Source: Chloroflexota bacterium (lineage in GTDB: Bacteria > Chloroflexota > Anaerolineae > Anaerolineales > Anaerolineaceae). Taken from it: 64,000 bases of DNA. The position numbers were made by a program, and so were the translations under genes. The DNA lies in the NCBI GenBank assembly GCA_029561345.1, contig JAKQJC010000019.1, forward strand, positions 1 through 64,000. The letters are read 5' to 3'. Under the pieces are notes generated by a model that did not search any database, was not told where the DNA came from, and saw nothing but the letters and a program-made list of their open reading frames with translations. Shown here one piece after another: positions 29,201-38,027 of this stretch (its first letter is position 1; each line of letters starts with the position of its first letter).

Positions 29201-30500
29201 CCCTGACTTTCCCCGTCAGAACCAGGATATTTTGTCTTTATTCAGCGGCAAATCCGGCTTTGTTGTGGATGACAATGCCACCAACCGGGAAATTCTCAAA
29301 CGCATGCTTGAAACCTGGCACATTGAGCCCATCTTATTCTCCAACGGCTTCGACTTTTTGGATCATCTTCAGGCTGGCGCTGAAGCTGACATCGTCATCC
29401 TCGATATGCAAATGCCCGGCATGGACGGCCTCACCCTGGCCCAGGAATGTCAGCAGTTCAGGCAAATGCACCATACCCCGATCATTATCCTGACTTCAAT
29501 GGATCAATCAGCCTTAAAGGATAAAAATATACAGATCGCGGCCATCCTGCAAAAGCCCATCAAATCATCCCAGCTTTTTGACACCCTCAGCGCCATCTTC
29601 TCAGAAAGCCCATCAGAAAAGCCCCTTCCCGTCTCTACGGCCAGAAGGTATGATGAGCATATGGCAGAAGGACATCCTCTGCGCATTCTGATCGCAGAAG
29701 ATCATGCGGTTAACCAGCGTGTGGCCACCTTGCTGCTTCAACGCCTTGGCTACACGGCCGATATCGCCGCAGACGGATTGGAAGTATTACAGGCCATCAA
29801 ACGACAGCCCTACGATGTCATTTTGATGGATATCCAGATGCCAGAGATGGACGGCGTCACCACCACGCGCGAAATCCGCGCCCTGCTCCCCGATGAACAC
29901 CAGCCGTATATCGTCGCGGTCACAGCCAATGCTTTGCAAGGTGACCGTGAACGCTACCTGGAGGCTGGCATGGATGCGTATCTCAGCAAGCCTATTCGCA
30001 TAGAAGACCTGATCAAAACCCTTGCCAATGCAGCACCTTCCTCTCAGGAAATGGTCGAAGATCTTTCCTTGCAGAGGGTGGCATCAACCGGACATCCGGT
30101 TGTTTCCACGCCTGATGCTCCAGTGGCGCCGGTTTCATCAGAGCCTGCTGTTGATCTGCAGCTTTTGGGAGATTATATCCCCGACTACGAGAAAGATTTG
30201 TCCACTTTATCCTCCATCGTGGAAATCTTTTTCCGCGATACACCCATCAAGCTTAGCCATCTTCATGAAGGACTCGAAAATGGCGATATGAACCTGGTCT
30301 GGAATATGGCTCATGCACTCAAAGGTGCCAGCCTCTATCTTGGGGCAGCCCGCCTTTCCGCTTTGTGCCGGGAACTTGAGCTGGCAGGCCGAAAGAACCT
30401 GACAGAACAGATGGCTGAACTGCTGGCCCAAATCGAACAGGAATATGTTAAAGTTCAGGCTGCTCTGAAAAATTTGATTTCTACATTACCTCAGGGATAA
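26220..30500 (+). CDS. hybrid sensor histidine kinase, HAMP-GAF-PAS-HK-REC-REC-Hpt
   Basis: 1426 residues. Membrane helix at about 13-35, a helical extracytoplasmic domain, second helix at about 300-322, a HAMP-like linker, GAF-like domain (about 460-610), PAS (about 635-750), HisKA with His767 (SHEIRTP), HATPase with NLLSNAVKF, DTGLGIP and GTGLGLAISKRL motifs, receiver 1 with Asp1062 (VILDMQMPGMDG), receiver 2 with Asp1204 (ILMDIQMPEMDG) and a C-terminal Hpt domain with His1365 (AHALKGAS). A full internal phosphorelay is therefore present. It is coupled to the binding lipoprotein upstream, and 3 bp separate it from the REC-REC-GGDEF gene downstream, the likely final phosphate acceptor. Confidence 0.95.
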   Translation: MKIWSIINQKLSTKIIIGYLFVLLMMLWFGLNAIGQLDRINATVSNLTQRLDADKTFAHDIATYFALARHEAHNYTHQANQLSLDSYNEKISNLKNLLIRANQEVTDPEYQQEFYSIYENVIEYDQVFSQVASLTAHIRDTDAQVLNFQALVFENNLTALRVYINSLSDPRAFLAFGNIQSAYDTMRINTLKYLANGDERYTILIIRNFNDAQTALLDLEKSLQEPNQNIEAAQSALESYDKGTKMIQADQKLLRSLTRDQMNILDEKINTASSALITQIEARFKEQNELSQELVNQTRLTLALTTVAVIILSLVLGITISYRITKPLQLVMETSKQIANTDLANLTAQMDRLTQGDIRLDLDISARPLHINLKDEVGQMAQAFDEIIFRLHDTEKAFDQMASYLNEMADAALTVAQGNLNIEIEPRSEKDVLANALSTMVRNLREARKNLLSQMGRLDTLRQIDSRITTSRDLSSTLKFLLDQTLSLLSFSAGEIFSYDSQTEEFQSLIRVNLPEPFTSDLQNALIKRCLPDIAFQNRQITLNDLHSCYEMTWTWPFDYLIAIPLRVQNECRGLMIIYSNHPVPEGDESDFLDTLSGQAAIAIDNSELVRGLENRVVQRTLELQKSQQYFEALINNNPVAILVQNFDGSIASWNPAAEQLFGWKAEEVIGKNLDAVVASTKYLQEAQAITRHTYDKDTGVYHTTARRVRKDGSEVDVAISGVPIIVEGQRVGVLAIYYDISELQKARQVAEEATRTKSEFLANMSHEIRTPMNGVVGMTSLLMDTPLTPTQQNYVETIRVSAESLLTIINEILDFSKIEAGRMELDNQPFDLRLCIESALDLVAHHAASKHLELGYLMATGVPEFIIGDVTRLRQILVNLLSNAVKFTDQGEVVVNVYATTHFSDDITHVPDILIHFSVRDTGLGIPMDRVNRLFQSFSQIDSSTTRKFGGTGLGLAISKRLAEMMGGRIWVESPGIPGEGSTFHFTIQTKIAPDFPRQNQDILSLFSGKSGFVVDDNATNREILKRMLETWHIEPILFSNGFDFLDHLQAGAEADIVILDMQMPGMDGLTLAQECQQFRQMHHTPIIILTSMDQSALKDKNIQIAAILQKPIKSSQLFDTLSAIFSESPSEKPLPVSTARRYDEHMAEGHPLRILIAEDHAVNQRVATLLLQRLGYTADIAADGLEVLQAIKRQPYDVILMDIQMPEMDGVTTTREIRALLPDEHQPYIVAVTANALQGDRERYLEAGMDAYLSKPIRIEDLIKTLANAAPSSQEMVEDLSLQRVASTGHPVVSTPDAPVAPVSSEPAVDLQLLGDYIPDYEKDLSTLSSIVEIFFRDTPIKLSHLHEGLENGDMNLVWNMAHALKGASLYLGAARLSALCRELELAGRKNLTEQMAELLAQIEQEYVKVQAALKNLISTLPQG

Positions 30501-30503
30501 ATT

Positions 30504-32171
30504 ATGACGGTTCAGGATCGCCCATCTTATCAATCCTCCGCCTCCTTTTCGGCTCATTTCGCCAGCTTCCGGAATGATCTGGCAGAATGCATTAGCCGCC
30601 TGAAGGAAAATTACAATCTTAACAATATGCAAAGGTTGATTATACTGATTCAGAACATCGAGGGGGTCAGCGTGGCGCAGGGATACACAAGCCTGGGACA
30701 ATCAGCCCGAGAGATCAAAACCCTGGCTTCCGCTTTCCTTCAGCCGCTGCTGCCGCCGCCCCCGCCTTCACCTGAGCAAATCTCCTCGCTAATGAACAAG
30801 TTGACTGGCTTGTTGGATCTTCTCAGCAATGAAACCCTCGCCGCTGCGCCGCCGGTGGCCCATTCTCTGGCCGTATCCATCAGTGCCACCAATTCCCTGC
30901 AGGATTCCCGCGCAGCCCGGCGCATTTTCTTGCTGGAGTCGGATCTTGCCGAATGCATGCAGCTGGCCCTCCAGATTGGCTACTTTGGTTATTCCGTCCA
31001 GAGTTACTCCAATTTTGATGATCTCCTCGGAGCCATTCAACAGAACCCTCCCAGCGCCCTGCTGATGGACCTCACATTTATGGAAAACAGCGAGAATGAA
31101 ACAGACTTCATTCAACGCCTGCGCCGCCATTTGCCAGATGAAACGCCGGTCATTTCCATTTCTGATCATGATGACATTTCTTCCCGTTTGAAAGCTGCCC
31201 GTGCCGGCAGCAAGATCTATTTTCTCAAGCCTGTCAACGCTGGTTCTCTGGTGGATGCCCTTGATCGTCTGGTGGCCGCGGAAGATCCCATCCCCTACCG
31301 CATTCTGATCATTGATGACGACAATATGCAGGCCTCCATCAACGCCATCAACCTGCGCAAGGCCGGCATGGAAACCGAAGTGCTCACCGAACCGCTGAAG
31401 GTGTTCCAGTCCCTTCAAGAATTCAATCCTGATCTGATCCTTCTGGATATCTATATGCCAGAATGTACCGGAAAAGACCTCGCCAACATCATCCGCCAGG
31501 TGGAAGCCTATGTCAGCATCCCCATCGTCTATCTCTCCACCGAAACCGACCGGGACATTCAGCTCGATGCCGTCCGCCTGGGCGGTGACGATTTCCTCAC
31601 CAAACCGATCAAACCTTCCCATCTCATTTCATCCATCTCCGCCCGTGTCGAACGCTACCGCCAGTTGCGCCATCTGATGCTGCGCGACAGCCTGACCGGG
31701 TTGTTAAATCACACCACCCTCAAGGAACGCTTTGCTCAGGAAGCCAACCGCGCCATCCGGCAAAACCGTTCCATGGCCTACGCCATGATTGACCTTGACA
31801 GCTTCAAATCCGTCAACGATACATATGGACATGCCACCGGTGACCGTGTGTTGAAAACCCTGGCCCAGATGCTCACCCGCCGCCTGCGCAGCACAGATAT
31901 CATCGGGCGTTATGGCGGTGAAGAATTCGCCGTGGTGCTGCCCAACACCAACGGCAGTGAAGCTGCACTTATTATTGATCAATTGCGCATCGGTTTTGGC
32001 CGCGTGCTGCACCGCGCCAGTGACAAGGAATTCACCGTCACGTTCAGCGCCGGAATCGCCTCATACCCGGAATGCAGCACACCTTCGCTGCTGGCCGAAG
32101 CCGCCGACCGGGCTCTTTATGATGCCAAAAACCAGGGCCGCAATCAGGTGGTGATTGCCCCTCCTTCATAA
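30504..32171 (+). CDS. diguanylate cyclase response regulator, REC-REC-GGDEF
   Basis: 555 residues. The N-terminal helical ~100 residues resemble an Hpt domain but lack the phospho-His (IQNIEGVSVAQGY). Two receiver domains follow: the first with LLMDL and FLKPV, the second with acidic IIDDD, LILLDIYMPE and FLTKP. The C-terminal GGDEF domain has an intact active site (GRYGGEEF) and an RxxD inhibitory site (RSTD) five residues upstream, so it should make c-di-GMP from two GTP and be product-inhibited. Placed 3 bp after the hybrid kinase, whose Hpt domain probably phosphorylates it. Confidence 0.95.
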   Translation: MTVQDRPSYQSSASFSAHFASFRNDLAECISRLKENYNLNNMQRLIILIQNIEGVSVAQGYTSLGQSAREIKTLASAFLQPLLPPPPPSPEQISSLMNKLTGLLDLLSNETLAAAPPVAHSLAVSISATNSLQDSRAARRIFLLESDLAECMQLALQIGYFGYSVQSYSNFDDLLGAIQQNPPSALLMDLTFMENSENETDFIQRLRRHLPDETPVISISDHDDISSRLKAARAGSKIYFLKPVNAGSLVDALDRLVAAEDPIPYRILIIDDDNMQASINAINLRKAGMETEVLTEPLKVFQSLQEFNPDLILLDIYMPECTGKDLANIIRQVEAYVSIPIVYLSTETDRDIQLDAVRLGGDDFLTKPIKPSHLISSISARVERYRQLRHLMLRDSLTGLLNHTTLKERFAQEANRAIRQNRSMAYAMIDLDSFKSVNDTYGHATGDRVLKTLAQMLTRRLRSTDIIGRYGGEEFAVVLPNTNGSEAALIIDQLRIGFGRVLHRASDKEFTVTFSAGIASYPECSTPSLLAEAADRALYDAKNQGRNQVVIAPPS

Positions 32172-32211
32172 GTCAATAGTCTCAACCAGCCTTTTCTTCT
32201 GAGGGTAAAAC

Positions 32212-34305
32212 ATGCCTATCTTTCGTCATAATTCACTCTGGATTCTCGAAACGGCGGCCAGCGGGTATGCCTTTGGTCTCAACCCGGCCGGCCTGCTGGC
32301 TCATGCCTATTGGGGGCCGCGCCTGCCCTTCCCTTCCGATTACCCCCTGCCGCCCAACCCCGCCCCCTGGGCATCCTTCAACGGCGCAGGCCAGCTCACC
32401 CCGGAAGAATACGCCACCTATGCCGGCCCTAAATACACCGACCCATCCATTTTGCTCACCCTGCCCGATGGGGTTCGGGATCTGGTTTTAACTTATGAAG
32501 ATGAGCAAATCGTTCCAAGCCCCCAGCCTGAGCTGCACCTTCATTTCAGGGATGCCCATTATCCGGTCAAATTAACCCTGCACTACAGGCTATACGAAGA
32601 TTGCGATCTGATTGAACGCTGGGTCACCCTCTCCAATCAGGGCCCGGAACCGCTGATCATCTCGCGTCTCTTTTCCGCCCTCTGGAACCTGCCGCCAGGC
32701 GATAACTACCGTCTGACCCACCTGACTGGCCGCTGGCTCGATGAAATGCACCTGCGCCGCGACCAGCTCACTCACGGCATCAAAACCATTGAAAGCCGCC
32801 GTCTCACCTCCAGCCATCACCATGCACCCTGGTTTGCTGTGGATGATGGCCGCGCCACCGAAGATCACGGCCAGGTCTGGTTTGGCGGCCTGGCCTGGAG
32901 CGGCAACTGGAAACTGGCTGCTGAAGTCACCGATTTTCAATCCACCCGCCTCAATATCGGCCTGAATGATTGGGACTTTGCCTGGACCTTGCCGCCGGGC
33001 GAATCCTTCACCACCCCGGCGGCTTTCGCTGGCATCACCCTTGCCGGTTTTGGCGCTGCCAGCCGCCTGCTCCATGACCACATCCGCGATCATATCCTTC
33101 CCCACGGCAAAACCCTGCACAAGGTGCTTTACAATTCCTGGGAAGCCACCCTCTTCGATGTGGATGAACCCTCCCAAACCCGCCTGGCCGAAGTGGCTGC
33201 GGATATGGGCATCGAACTTTTTGTCATGGATGACGGCTGGTTCCACGGCCGCAAGGACGACCATGCCGGTCTGGGCGACTGGTGGCCGGATGAAAAGAAA
33301 TTCCCGGCCGGCCTCGCCCCGCTCATTGAGCGCGTCAACGCCCTCGGCATGGATTTTGGCCTGTGGATCGAGCCCGAAATGGTCAACCCCGATAGCGACC
33401 TGTACCGCGCCCATCCCGATTGGGTCATTCACTTCCCCAACCGCGAGCGCAGCGAATGCCGCAACCAGCTCATCCTCAATTTTGCCCGTCCGGATGTCCA
33501 GGAAGTTGTTTTTTCACGCATCGATAAACTCCTCACAGATCACAACATCGTATTCATCAAGTGGGATATGAACCGCAATGTCAGCGAGCCCGGCTGGCCC
33601 GGCGCCCCAGGTGATCAGAGGGAAATCTGGGTGCGCTATGTGCAGGGTCTGTATGCCGTCTGGGGACGCCTGGCCGAGCGTCACCCGCGGGTCATCTGGC
33701 AGAGCTGTTCGGGCGGCGGCGGCCGCGGCGACCTGGGTATTCTGCGTCTGGCGGACCAAATCTGGGTCAGCGATAACACCGCAGCCACTTCCCGCCTGGC
33801 CATTCAGGAAGGGTTTTCTCACATCTTTCCTGCCAATGTCATGGAAGCCTGGGTGACCGATGCCGGCAAAGAACTCATTCCCCTGGAATTCCGCTTCCAT
33901 GTCAGCATGTGCGGCTCGCTGGGCATTGGCGGACACCTGCTGCACTGGAGCGAAGCAGATCGCGCCCTGGCGGCTGCGCTGATCGCGCAATACAAGGAAA
34001 TTCGCCCCATCATCCAGTTCGGCGATCAATACCGCCTGCGCTCAGCCCAGGAAACCGCCTGCCCGGCTGTGCTCTACCTGAACAAAGAAAAAACGGAAGG
34101 CGTTTTGTTTGCCTTCCGCATTCTGATGCAATACCCTTCAACCACCCCGCGCCTTCATCTTCAGGGTCTGATCCCTAACCGCCAATATCAGATCGAAGGT
34201 TTCGAGCAGCCGCGCTCCGGCGCCGCCTGGATGGCAGACGGCCTGCAAATAGACCTCAACGACCTGCAAAGCACCCTGCGGCGCATCAAAGCCGTTCCCT
34301 CGTAA
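32212..34305 (+). CDS. alpha-galactosidase, GH36
   Basis: 697 residues, normal for bacterial GH36. It hydrolyses terminal alpha-galactosyl residues of melibiose, raffinose and similar sugars. N-terminal beta-supersandwich domain, then a TIM barrel with FVMDDGWF, the nucleophile Asp452 in IKWDMNR, and acid/base Asp521 in WVSDNTAA; CSGGGGRGD lies between them. No signal peptide, so it is cytoplasmic and acts on imported oligosaccharide. It follows the sensor/cyclase genes by 40 bp on the same strand, suggesting shared control by the sugar-sensing module. Confidence 0.95.
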   Translation: MPIFRHNSLWILETAASGYAFGLNPAGLLAHAYWGPRLPFPSDYPLPPNPAPWASFNGAGQLTPEEYATYAGPKYTDPSILLTLPDGVRDLVLTYEDEQIVPSPQPELHLHFRDAHYPVKLTLHYRLYEDCDLIERWVTLSNQGPEPLIISRLFSALWNLPPGDNYRLTHLTGRWLDEMHLRRDQLTHGIKTIESRRLTSSHHHAPWFAVDDGRATEDHGQVWFGGLAWSGNWKLAAEVTDFQSTRLNIGLNDWDFAWTLPPGESFTTPAAFAGITLAGFGAASRLLHDHIRDHILPHGKTLHKVLYNSWEATLFDVDEPSQTRLAEVAADMGIELFVMDDGWFHGRKDDHAGLGDWWPDEKKFPAGLAPLIERVNALGMDFGLWIEPEMVNPDSDLYRAHPDWVIHFPNRERSECRNQLILNFARPDVQEVVFSRIDKLLTDHNIVFIKWDMNRNVSEPGWPGAPGDQREIWVRYVQGLYAVWGRLAERHPRVIWQSCSGGGGRGDLGILRLADQIWVSDNTAATSRLAIQEGFSHIFPANVMEAWVTDAGKELIPLEFRFHVSMCGSLGIGGHLLHWSEADRALAAALIAQYKEIRPIIQFGDQYRLRSAQETACPAVLYLNKEKTEGVLFAFRILMQYPSTTPRLHLQGLIPNRQYQIEGFEQPRSGAAWMADGLQIDLNDLQSTLRRIKAVPS

Positions 34306-34330
34306 AACGGAAATGCCCGCTCCGGGCTAT

Positions 34331-34407
34331 CCTGTAAAGAGACAGCCTGCTCTAACGACCGGGGTTCCCTGATCGCTAGAGCAGGCTGCTTATTTATTCT
34401 CTACAGG
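34331..34407. terminator. long imperfect palindrome between convergent genes
   Basis: Inner arms CAGCCTGCTCTA (34343-34354) and TAGAGCAGGCTG (34377-34388) pair perfectly; outer arms CCTGTAAAGAGA (34331-34342) and TCTCTACAGG (34398-34407) pair nearly so. Lies between the alpha-galactosidase and alanine racemase genes, so it probably ends both transcripts. It is longer than a usual terminator. Confidence 0.6.
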
Positions 34408-34410
34408 CGA

Positions 34411-35535
34411 TCAATAGGCGTCGTAAATGCGTTCCACCCGCGCATTGATCTGGCAGGTGACCTCATAAGTGATGGTTTTTAAGGCACGCGCCCATTCATC
34501 GCAGCTGATTTCTTCTTCGCCGCTGCGGCCGATCAAAACAACCTCGTCTCCCACCTTCACATTGGTTTCAGGACCCAGGTTGACCATACTCTGGTCCATG
34601 CACACCCGCCCCACAATGGGGTAAGATATGCCGTTGATTAAAACCCGTCCGCAGTTTGACCATAAGCGGTTGAAACCGTCCGCATAACCGACCGGGATGG
34701 TCGCAATCCAGGTATCCTGAGGCGCCACCCAGGTTCGTCCGTATCCGATGCTGGTTCCGGCGCTGACTTTCTTCAGGAAAGACACGCGAGTTAAGAAGCT
34801 CAAACCCGGCTTCAGCGGAATGGTCTGCGGGGTGCCGACATCCGGGTAGAAACCGTAAATCATGATCCCCGGCCGCACCATATCCAGCCAGGCGTCTTCA
34901 TGCCCCAGCACCGCTCCGGAATTGGAACAATGCCTGAGGGCCAGTTTGCGCCCAATGGCCTGCTGAACGGCGTCGATAACGCCTTTAAACCGGGCAATCT
35001 GCTCGCGGGTATATGCCGGGTCCGCTTCGTCGCTCACCGGCAGGTGGGTAAAAATTCCTTCCAGGAAAATATCCGGACAGTGTTCTTCAATGTAGAGCGC
35101 CAGTTCCGGGGCACCTTCAGGTGCCACCCCAATCCGCCCCATGCCAGTGTCCACTTTCAAATGCACATTGGCCTTGATTCCGGCTGCCCGGCAGACATGC
35201 TGCAGCACATCCGCATTCCCCTGATCGCACACCGCCAGGGTGATGCCGTTGCTGACAGCCGCAGCCATCTCCTCTGGAAAGGCCGGGCTGAATTTCAAGA
35301 TAGGCAGGCGAATGCCAGCTTTGCGCAGTTCCATCCCCTCCGGGACCGTGGCCACGCCAAGCCAGTTGACGCCGATCCGTTCAGCCATGCGCGCCACTTC
35401 CACTGCGCCGTGGCCGTACCCATTGGCCTTAACCGCAATCAGGATTTTTCGGTCAGGGCCAACAACCTTGCGGATGCCTTCAATATTGAACCGGATATGA
35501 TTAAGATGAACACGGACATGTGTCTGGTATAACAT
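34411..35535 (-). CDS. alr: alanine racemase
   Basis: 374 residues. PLP-binding Lys in AVKANGYGHG (about residue 35); second catalytic base Tyr in SIGYGRTW; TGMGRIG and CSNSGA segments as in the family; C-terminal beta domain with VCMDQSMVNLG. It interconverts L- and D-alanine. Start set at ATG 35535 because AAAGGAG lies 9-10 bp upstream; an upstream ATG at 35559 has no RBS. Last gene of the ornithine operon, 42 bp after orr. Since the OrtAB thiolase yields D-alanine, this racemase probably converts that product to L-alanine; a cell-wall role is also possible. Confidence 0.92.
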   Translation of the reverse strand: MLYQTHVRVHLNHIRFNIEGIRKVVGPDRKILIAVKANGYGHGAVEVARMAERIGVNWLGVATVPEGMELRKAGIRLPILKFSPAFPEEMAAAVSNGITLAVCDQGNADVLQHVCRAAGIKANVHLKVDTGMGRIGVAPEGAPELALYIEEHCPDIFLEGIFTHLPVSDEADPAYTREQIARFKGVIDAVQQAIGRKLALRHCSNSGAVLGHEDAWLDMVRPGIMIYGFYPDVGTPQTIPLKPGLSFLTRVSFLKKVSAGTSIGYGRTWVAPQDTWIATIPVGYADGFNRLWSNCGRVLINGISYPIVGRVCMDQSMVNLGPETNVKVGDEVVLIGRSGEEEISCDEWARALKTITYEVTCQINARVERIYDAY

Positions 35536-35577
35536 GACAAACAACTCCTTTTCAGGCACGTTGAATGGGGTGTTGAT

Positions 35578-36654
35578 TTACTCCTGAATGACCACTTTTT
35601 GCATATAAGGTGAGGTGCTGGCAGCCAATAAAGCGCCGTAACCCGGGAAAAAAGCCAGTTCGTCGCCAGGTTTCACTTCGCTGGCAGCTTCTTCCACATC
35701 CAGCAGCAGGTGATCGCTGCTGCCGCCCAGCACAATAATCCCTTTATCTTCCGGTTCCAGGCCGTCCACAACCACGTCCTGGCGGCCAATATTGCAAATT
35801 GCCCGCTGGCGAATGCCGCGATCGACAAATTCAGGCGTGCCGCCAAAAGCATCCTGCCCGCGGAAGCCCACCGGCACCGATGGTTTGCGCTCCACTTCCA
35901 CCACTTCGGCCACCACTTTGAAGGTATCCTGGCGGGTGCCCATCCAGGGGCTGCGGTCAATCACGTTGCGACCCAGCACAATCGCCTCGCCAATCCGCAG
36001 CAGGTTGATTTCCTCCGGCATGCCGCCTTCGGCCAGCAGGGGCAGGTTGGCGCTGTTGCCGCCGCACAATACGTTCAATTCCAGGCCGGTTGCTTTGCGG
36101 CAGGCATCGCGAACATCAATGAGCATTTGCATCTTCTCTGTTGTCGGAATCACCCCACCGTAACAGGCCAGGTTACAGCCCAGCCCAATCAGCTCAATAT
36201 TCGGCTGGCTGGCAGCGCTGCGCACCACCTCCACAGCCCGGTCAGGCCACACGCCTTCGCGCAAATCGCCCAGGTCCACCATCAAAATCACCTGGTGCCT
36301 GATCTTCATGAGCCCGGCTGCTTCCGAAAGCAGGCGGATGGTCTCGGCTGATGAATTTAGAGAAACCTGCGCCGAGCGCACCACATCCACTGCCCGGCTG
36401 GGTTCAGGAATGCGCAGCAGCATCAGCGGCAAAGCCGTTCCGGTGCGAGCAATGGCCTGCAAATTGGCAATTCGCGAATCCGCCAGCATATCAGCACCGC
36501 CATCTTCAAGGGCAGCCACCACGGCCGGGTGTGCGCTGGTCACCTTGGTGACCGCCGCCACTTTGATGCCGCGGGCATGGCATTGGTTCACAATCGCCTG
36601 CGCATTCGCCTGAATGCGTTTAGGGTAAATTTCCAGCCGGGGTGTATGGGTCAT
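35578..36654 (-). CDS. orr: ornithine racemase (alanine racemase-like fold type III PLP enzyme)
   Basis: 358 residues starting MTHTPRLEIYPKRIQANAQAI at ATG 36654 (AGGAG upstream). N-terminal PLP barrel with the Schiff-base Lys in VAAVTKVT, then VDLGDLREGVWP and GGNSANLP as in the YhfX/ornithine racemase group. It converts L-ornithine to D-ornithine, the substrate of the aminomutase encoded upstream. The assignment to ornithine rests mainly on operon context, since related racemases use other amino acids. Confidence 0.85.
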   Translation of the reverse strand: MTHTPRLEIYPKRIQANAQAIVNQCHARGIKVAAVTKVTSAHPAVVAALEDGGADMLADSRIANLQAIARTGTALPLMLLRIPEPSRAVDVVRSAQVSLNSSAETIRLLSEAAGLMKIRHQVILMVDLGDLREGVWPDRAVEVVRSAASQPNIELIGLGCNLACYGGVIPTTEKMQMLIDVRDACRKATGLELNVLCGGNSANLPLLAEGGMPEEINLLRIGEAIVLGRNVIDRSPWMGTRQDTFKVVAEVVEVERKPSVPVGFRGQDAFGGTPEFVDRGIRQRAICNIGRQDVVVDGLEPEDKGIIVLGGSSDHLLLDVEEAASEVKPGDELAFFPGYGALLAASTSPYMQKVVIQE

Positions 36655-36673
36655 GTGCGTCTCTCCTGCAACT

Positions 36674-38017
36674 CTATGCGGCGGTTTCTTCCTCAACCCA
36701 CCGCCTGAAAGTCAATCTTACATCGTCCGGATAAGCCTGAGCCAGGGTGCCCAGCGCCGAAAAACGGTAATCGCGGTCCATTAAAATGCGTGCATCCGGC
36801 GAAGGCATCAGGTGTTTGCCAGGTCCGGTGCAAATGCTGCGTAAAATTTCATCTCCGCCCTCAATCCGGGTCAGGGCGCCGCCGGTGCCCACCACCCATT
36901 TGACCGAGGTGAGGTCCTTGCCTTTGACAATCTGTTTTTTTCCAGTCGGGGTAAACAGGTCCGTCACCACACCGGCATGGCGGCGCACGCCCGTATCCAC
37001 CGCCTTGCGGCACAGCCAGCGGGTTAATTCCTTCTCGCGCTCCGTGCCGGGAATGGCCTGCAAATCGCTCATGTGCGCCTGCCAGGCAGGGTCGCCTTCC
37101 AGTTCCACAATATTATAGGCGTTGATATAAACGCCCAGGTCGCCTTCCACCGTGCGCTTGGCGCGCGGCTCAGGTTCCACCATTTTGGCCGACCATTCGC
37201 GACTGCCTTCTGTCACGCTGTGCACATCGGTGGTCGCACCGCCCACATCCAGCACCAGACAGTCGCCCATTTCTTCCGCAAACAATTCCGCCCCCTTCAG
37301 CACCGCGCCCGGAGTGGGCAGAATACCCCAATGGGTCAGATCCACAAAACGGGCCATCCCCGGCGCATGAATGATGTGCCGGTTGAACACCTCGTGAATC
37401 ACTTTGCGCAGCGGTTCGATGTTGAGCACATCCACTTCAGGAAAAACATTCGCCGCCAGCAGCAGTTCAATGCCAGCATCTGAGATAATTTTTTGGACTT
37501 GCTTGCGGATGGCTGTGTTTCCAGCATACACCACCGGGGCCAGACAGCCCGCCGCGGCAATCTTCTCTGCGTTGCGCAGTACAATGTCCTTCTCACCGAA
37601 ATCAACCCCGCCCGCCAGCAAAATGATGTTCGGTTCGAGGTCCTTCAGCTCATCCAGGTCGTAGTGCGTCAGCTCACCGGCGGTCACCATTTTGACGATG
37701 GCCCCGGCCCCCAGGGCTGCCTCGCGGGCAGCCCTGGCGGTCATGCTGTAGGTCAGGCCGTGAACCGTCATGCGCAGGCCGCCCGCAGCAGAGCTGTTGA
37801 CAAAAACCTCGCGCTGTTCCGGCAAACGGCCGTGGCGTGATTCGAGATCGGCAATTGCCCGCTCCACACCCACACATACATCGCCTTCCGCGATGCTGGT
37901 TGGTGCAAAGCCCTGAGCCATGTGACTGAATCCCCCCTCCGGCAGGCGGGTAAATCCATTCACCTTGGTGATGGTGGACCCAACTTCAATGGTCAGAATC
38001 TCGGTTTCGTTCTGCAC
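36674..38017 (-). CDS. GlmL/MutL-like ASKHA ATPase, probable mutase reactivator
   Basis: 447 residues from a GTG start (AAAGGAG 5 bp upstream). Actin/hexokinase-type ATP-binding motifs: phosphate-1 ILTIEVGSTITKVNGF, phosphate-2 VLDVGGATTDVHSV, adenosine VVGTGGALTRI. It belongs to the GlmL family encoded beside the adenosylcobalamin-dependent glutamate mutase; members are thought to release damaged cobalamin. Its position 10 bp after oraE points to the same job for ornithine 4,5-aminomutase. Not an enzyme of the carbon pathway itself. Confidence 0.85.
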   Translation of the reverse strand: MQNETEILTIEVGSTITKVNGFTRLPEGGFSHMAQGFAPTSIAEGDVCVGVERAIADLESRHGRLPEQREVFVNSSAAGGLRMTVHGLTYSMTARAAREAALGAGAIVKMVTAGELTHYDLDELKDLEPNIILLAGGVDFGEKDIVLRNAEKIAAAGCLAPVVYAGNTAIRKQVQKIISDAGIELLLAANVFPEVDVLNIEPLRKVIHEVFNRHIIHAPGMARFVDLTHWGILPTPGAVLKGAELFAEEMGDCLVLDVGGATTDVHSVTEGSREWSAKMVEPEPRAKRTVEGDLGVYINAYNIVELEGDPAWQAHMSDLQAIPGTEREKELTRWLCRKAVDTGVRRHAGVVTDLFTPTGKKQIVKGKDLTSVKWVVGTGGALTRIEGGDEILRSICTGPGKHLMPSPDARILMDRDYRFSALGTLAQAYPDDVRLTFRRWVEEETAA

Positions 38018-38027
38018 AGGCGCTCCT

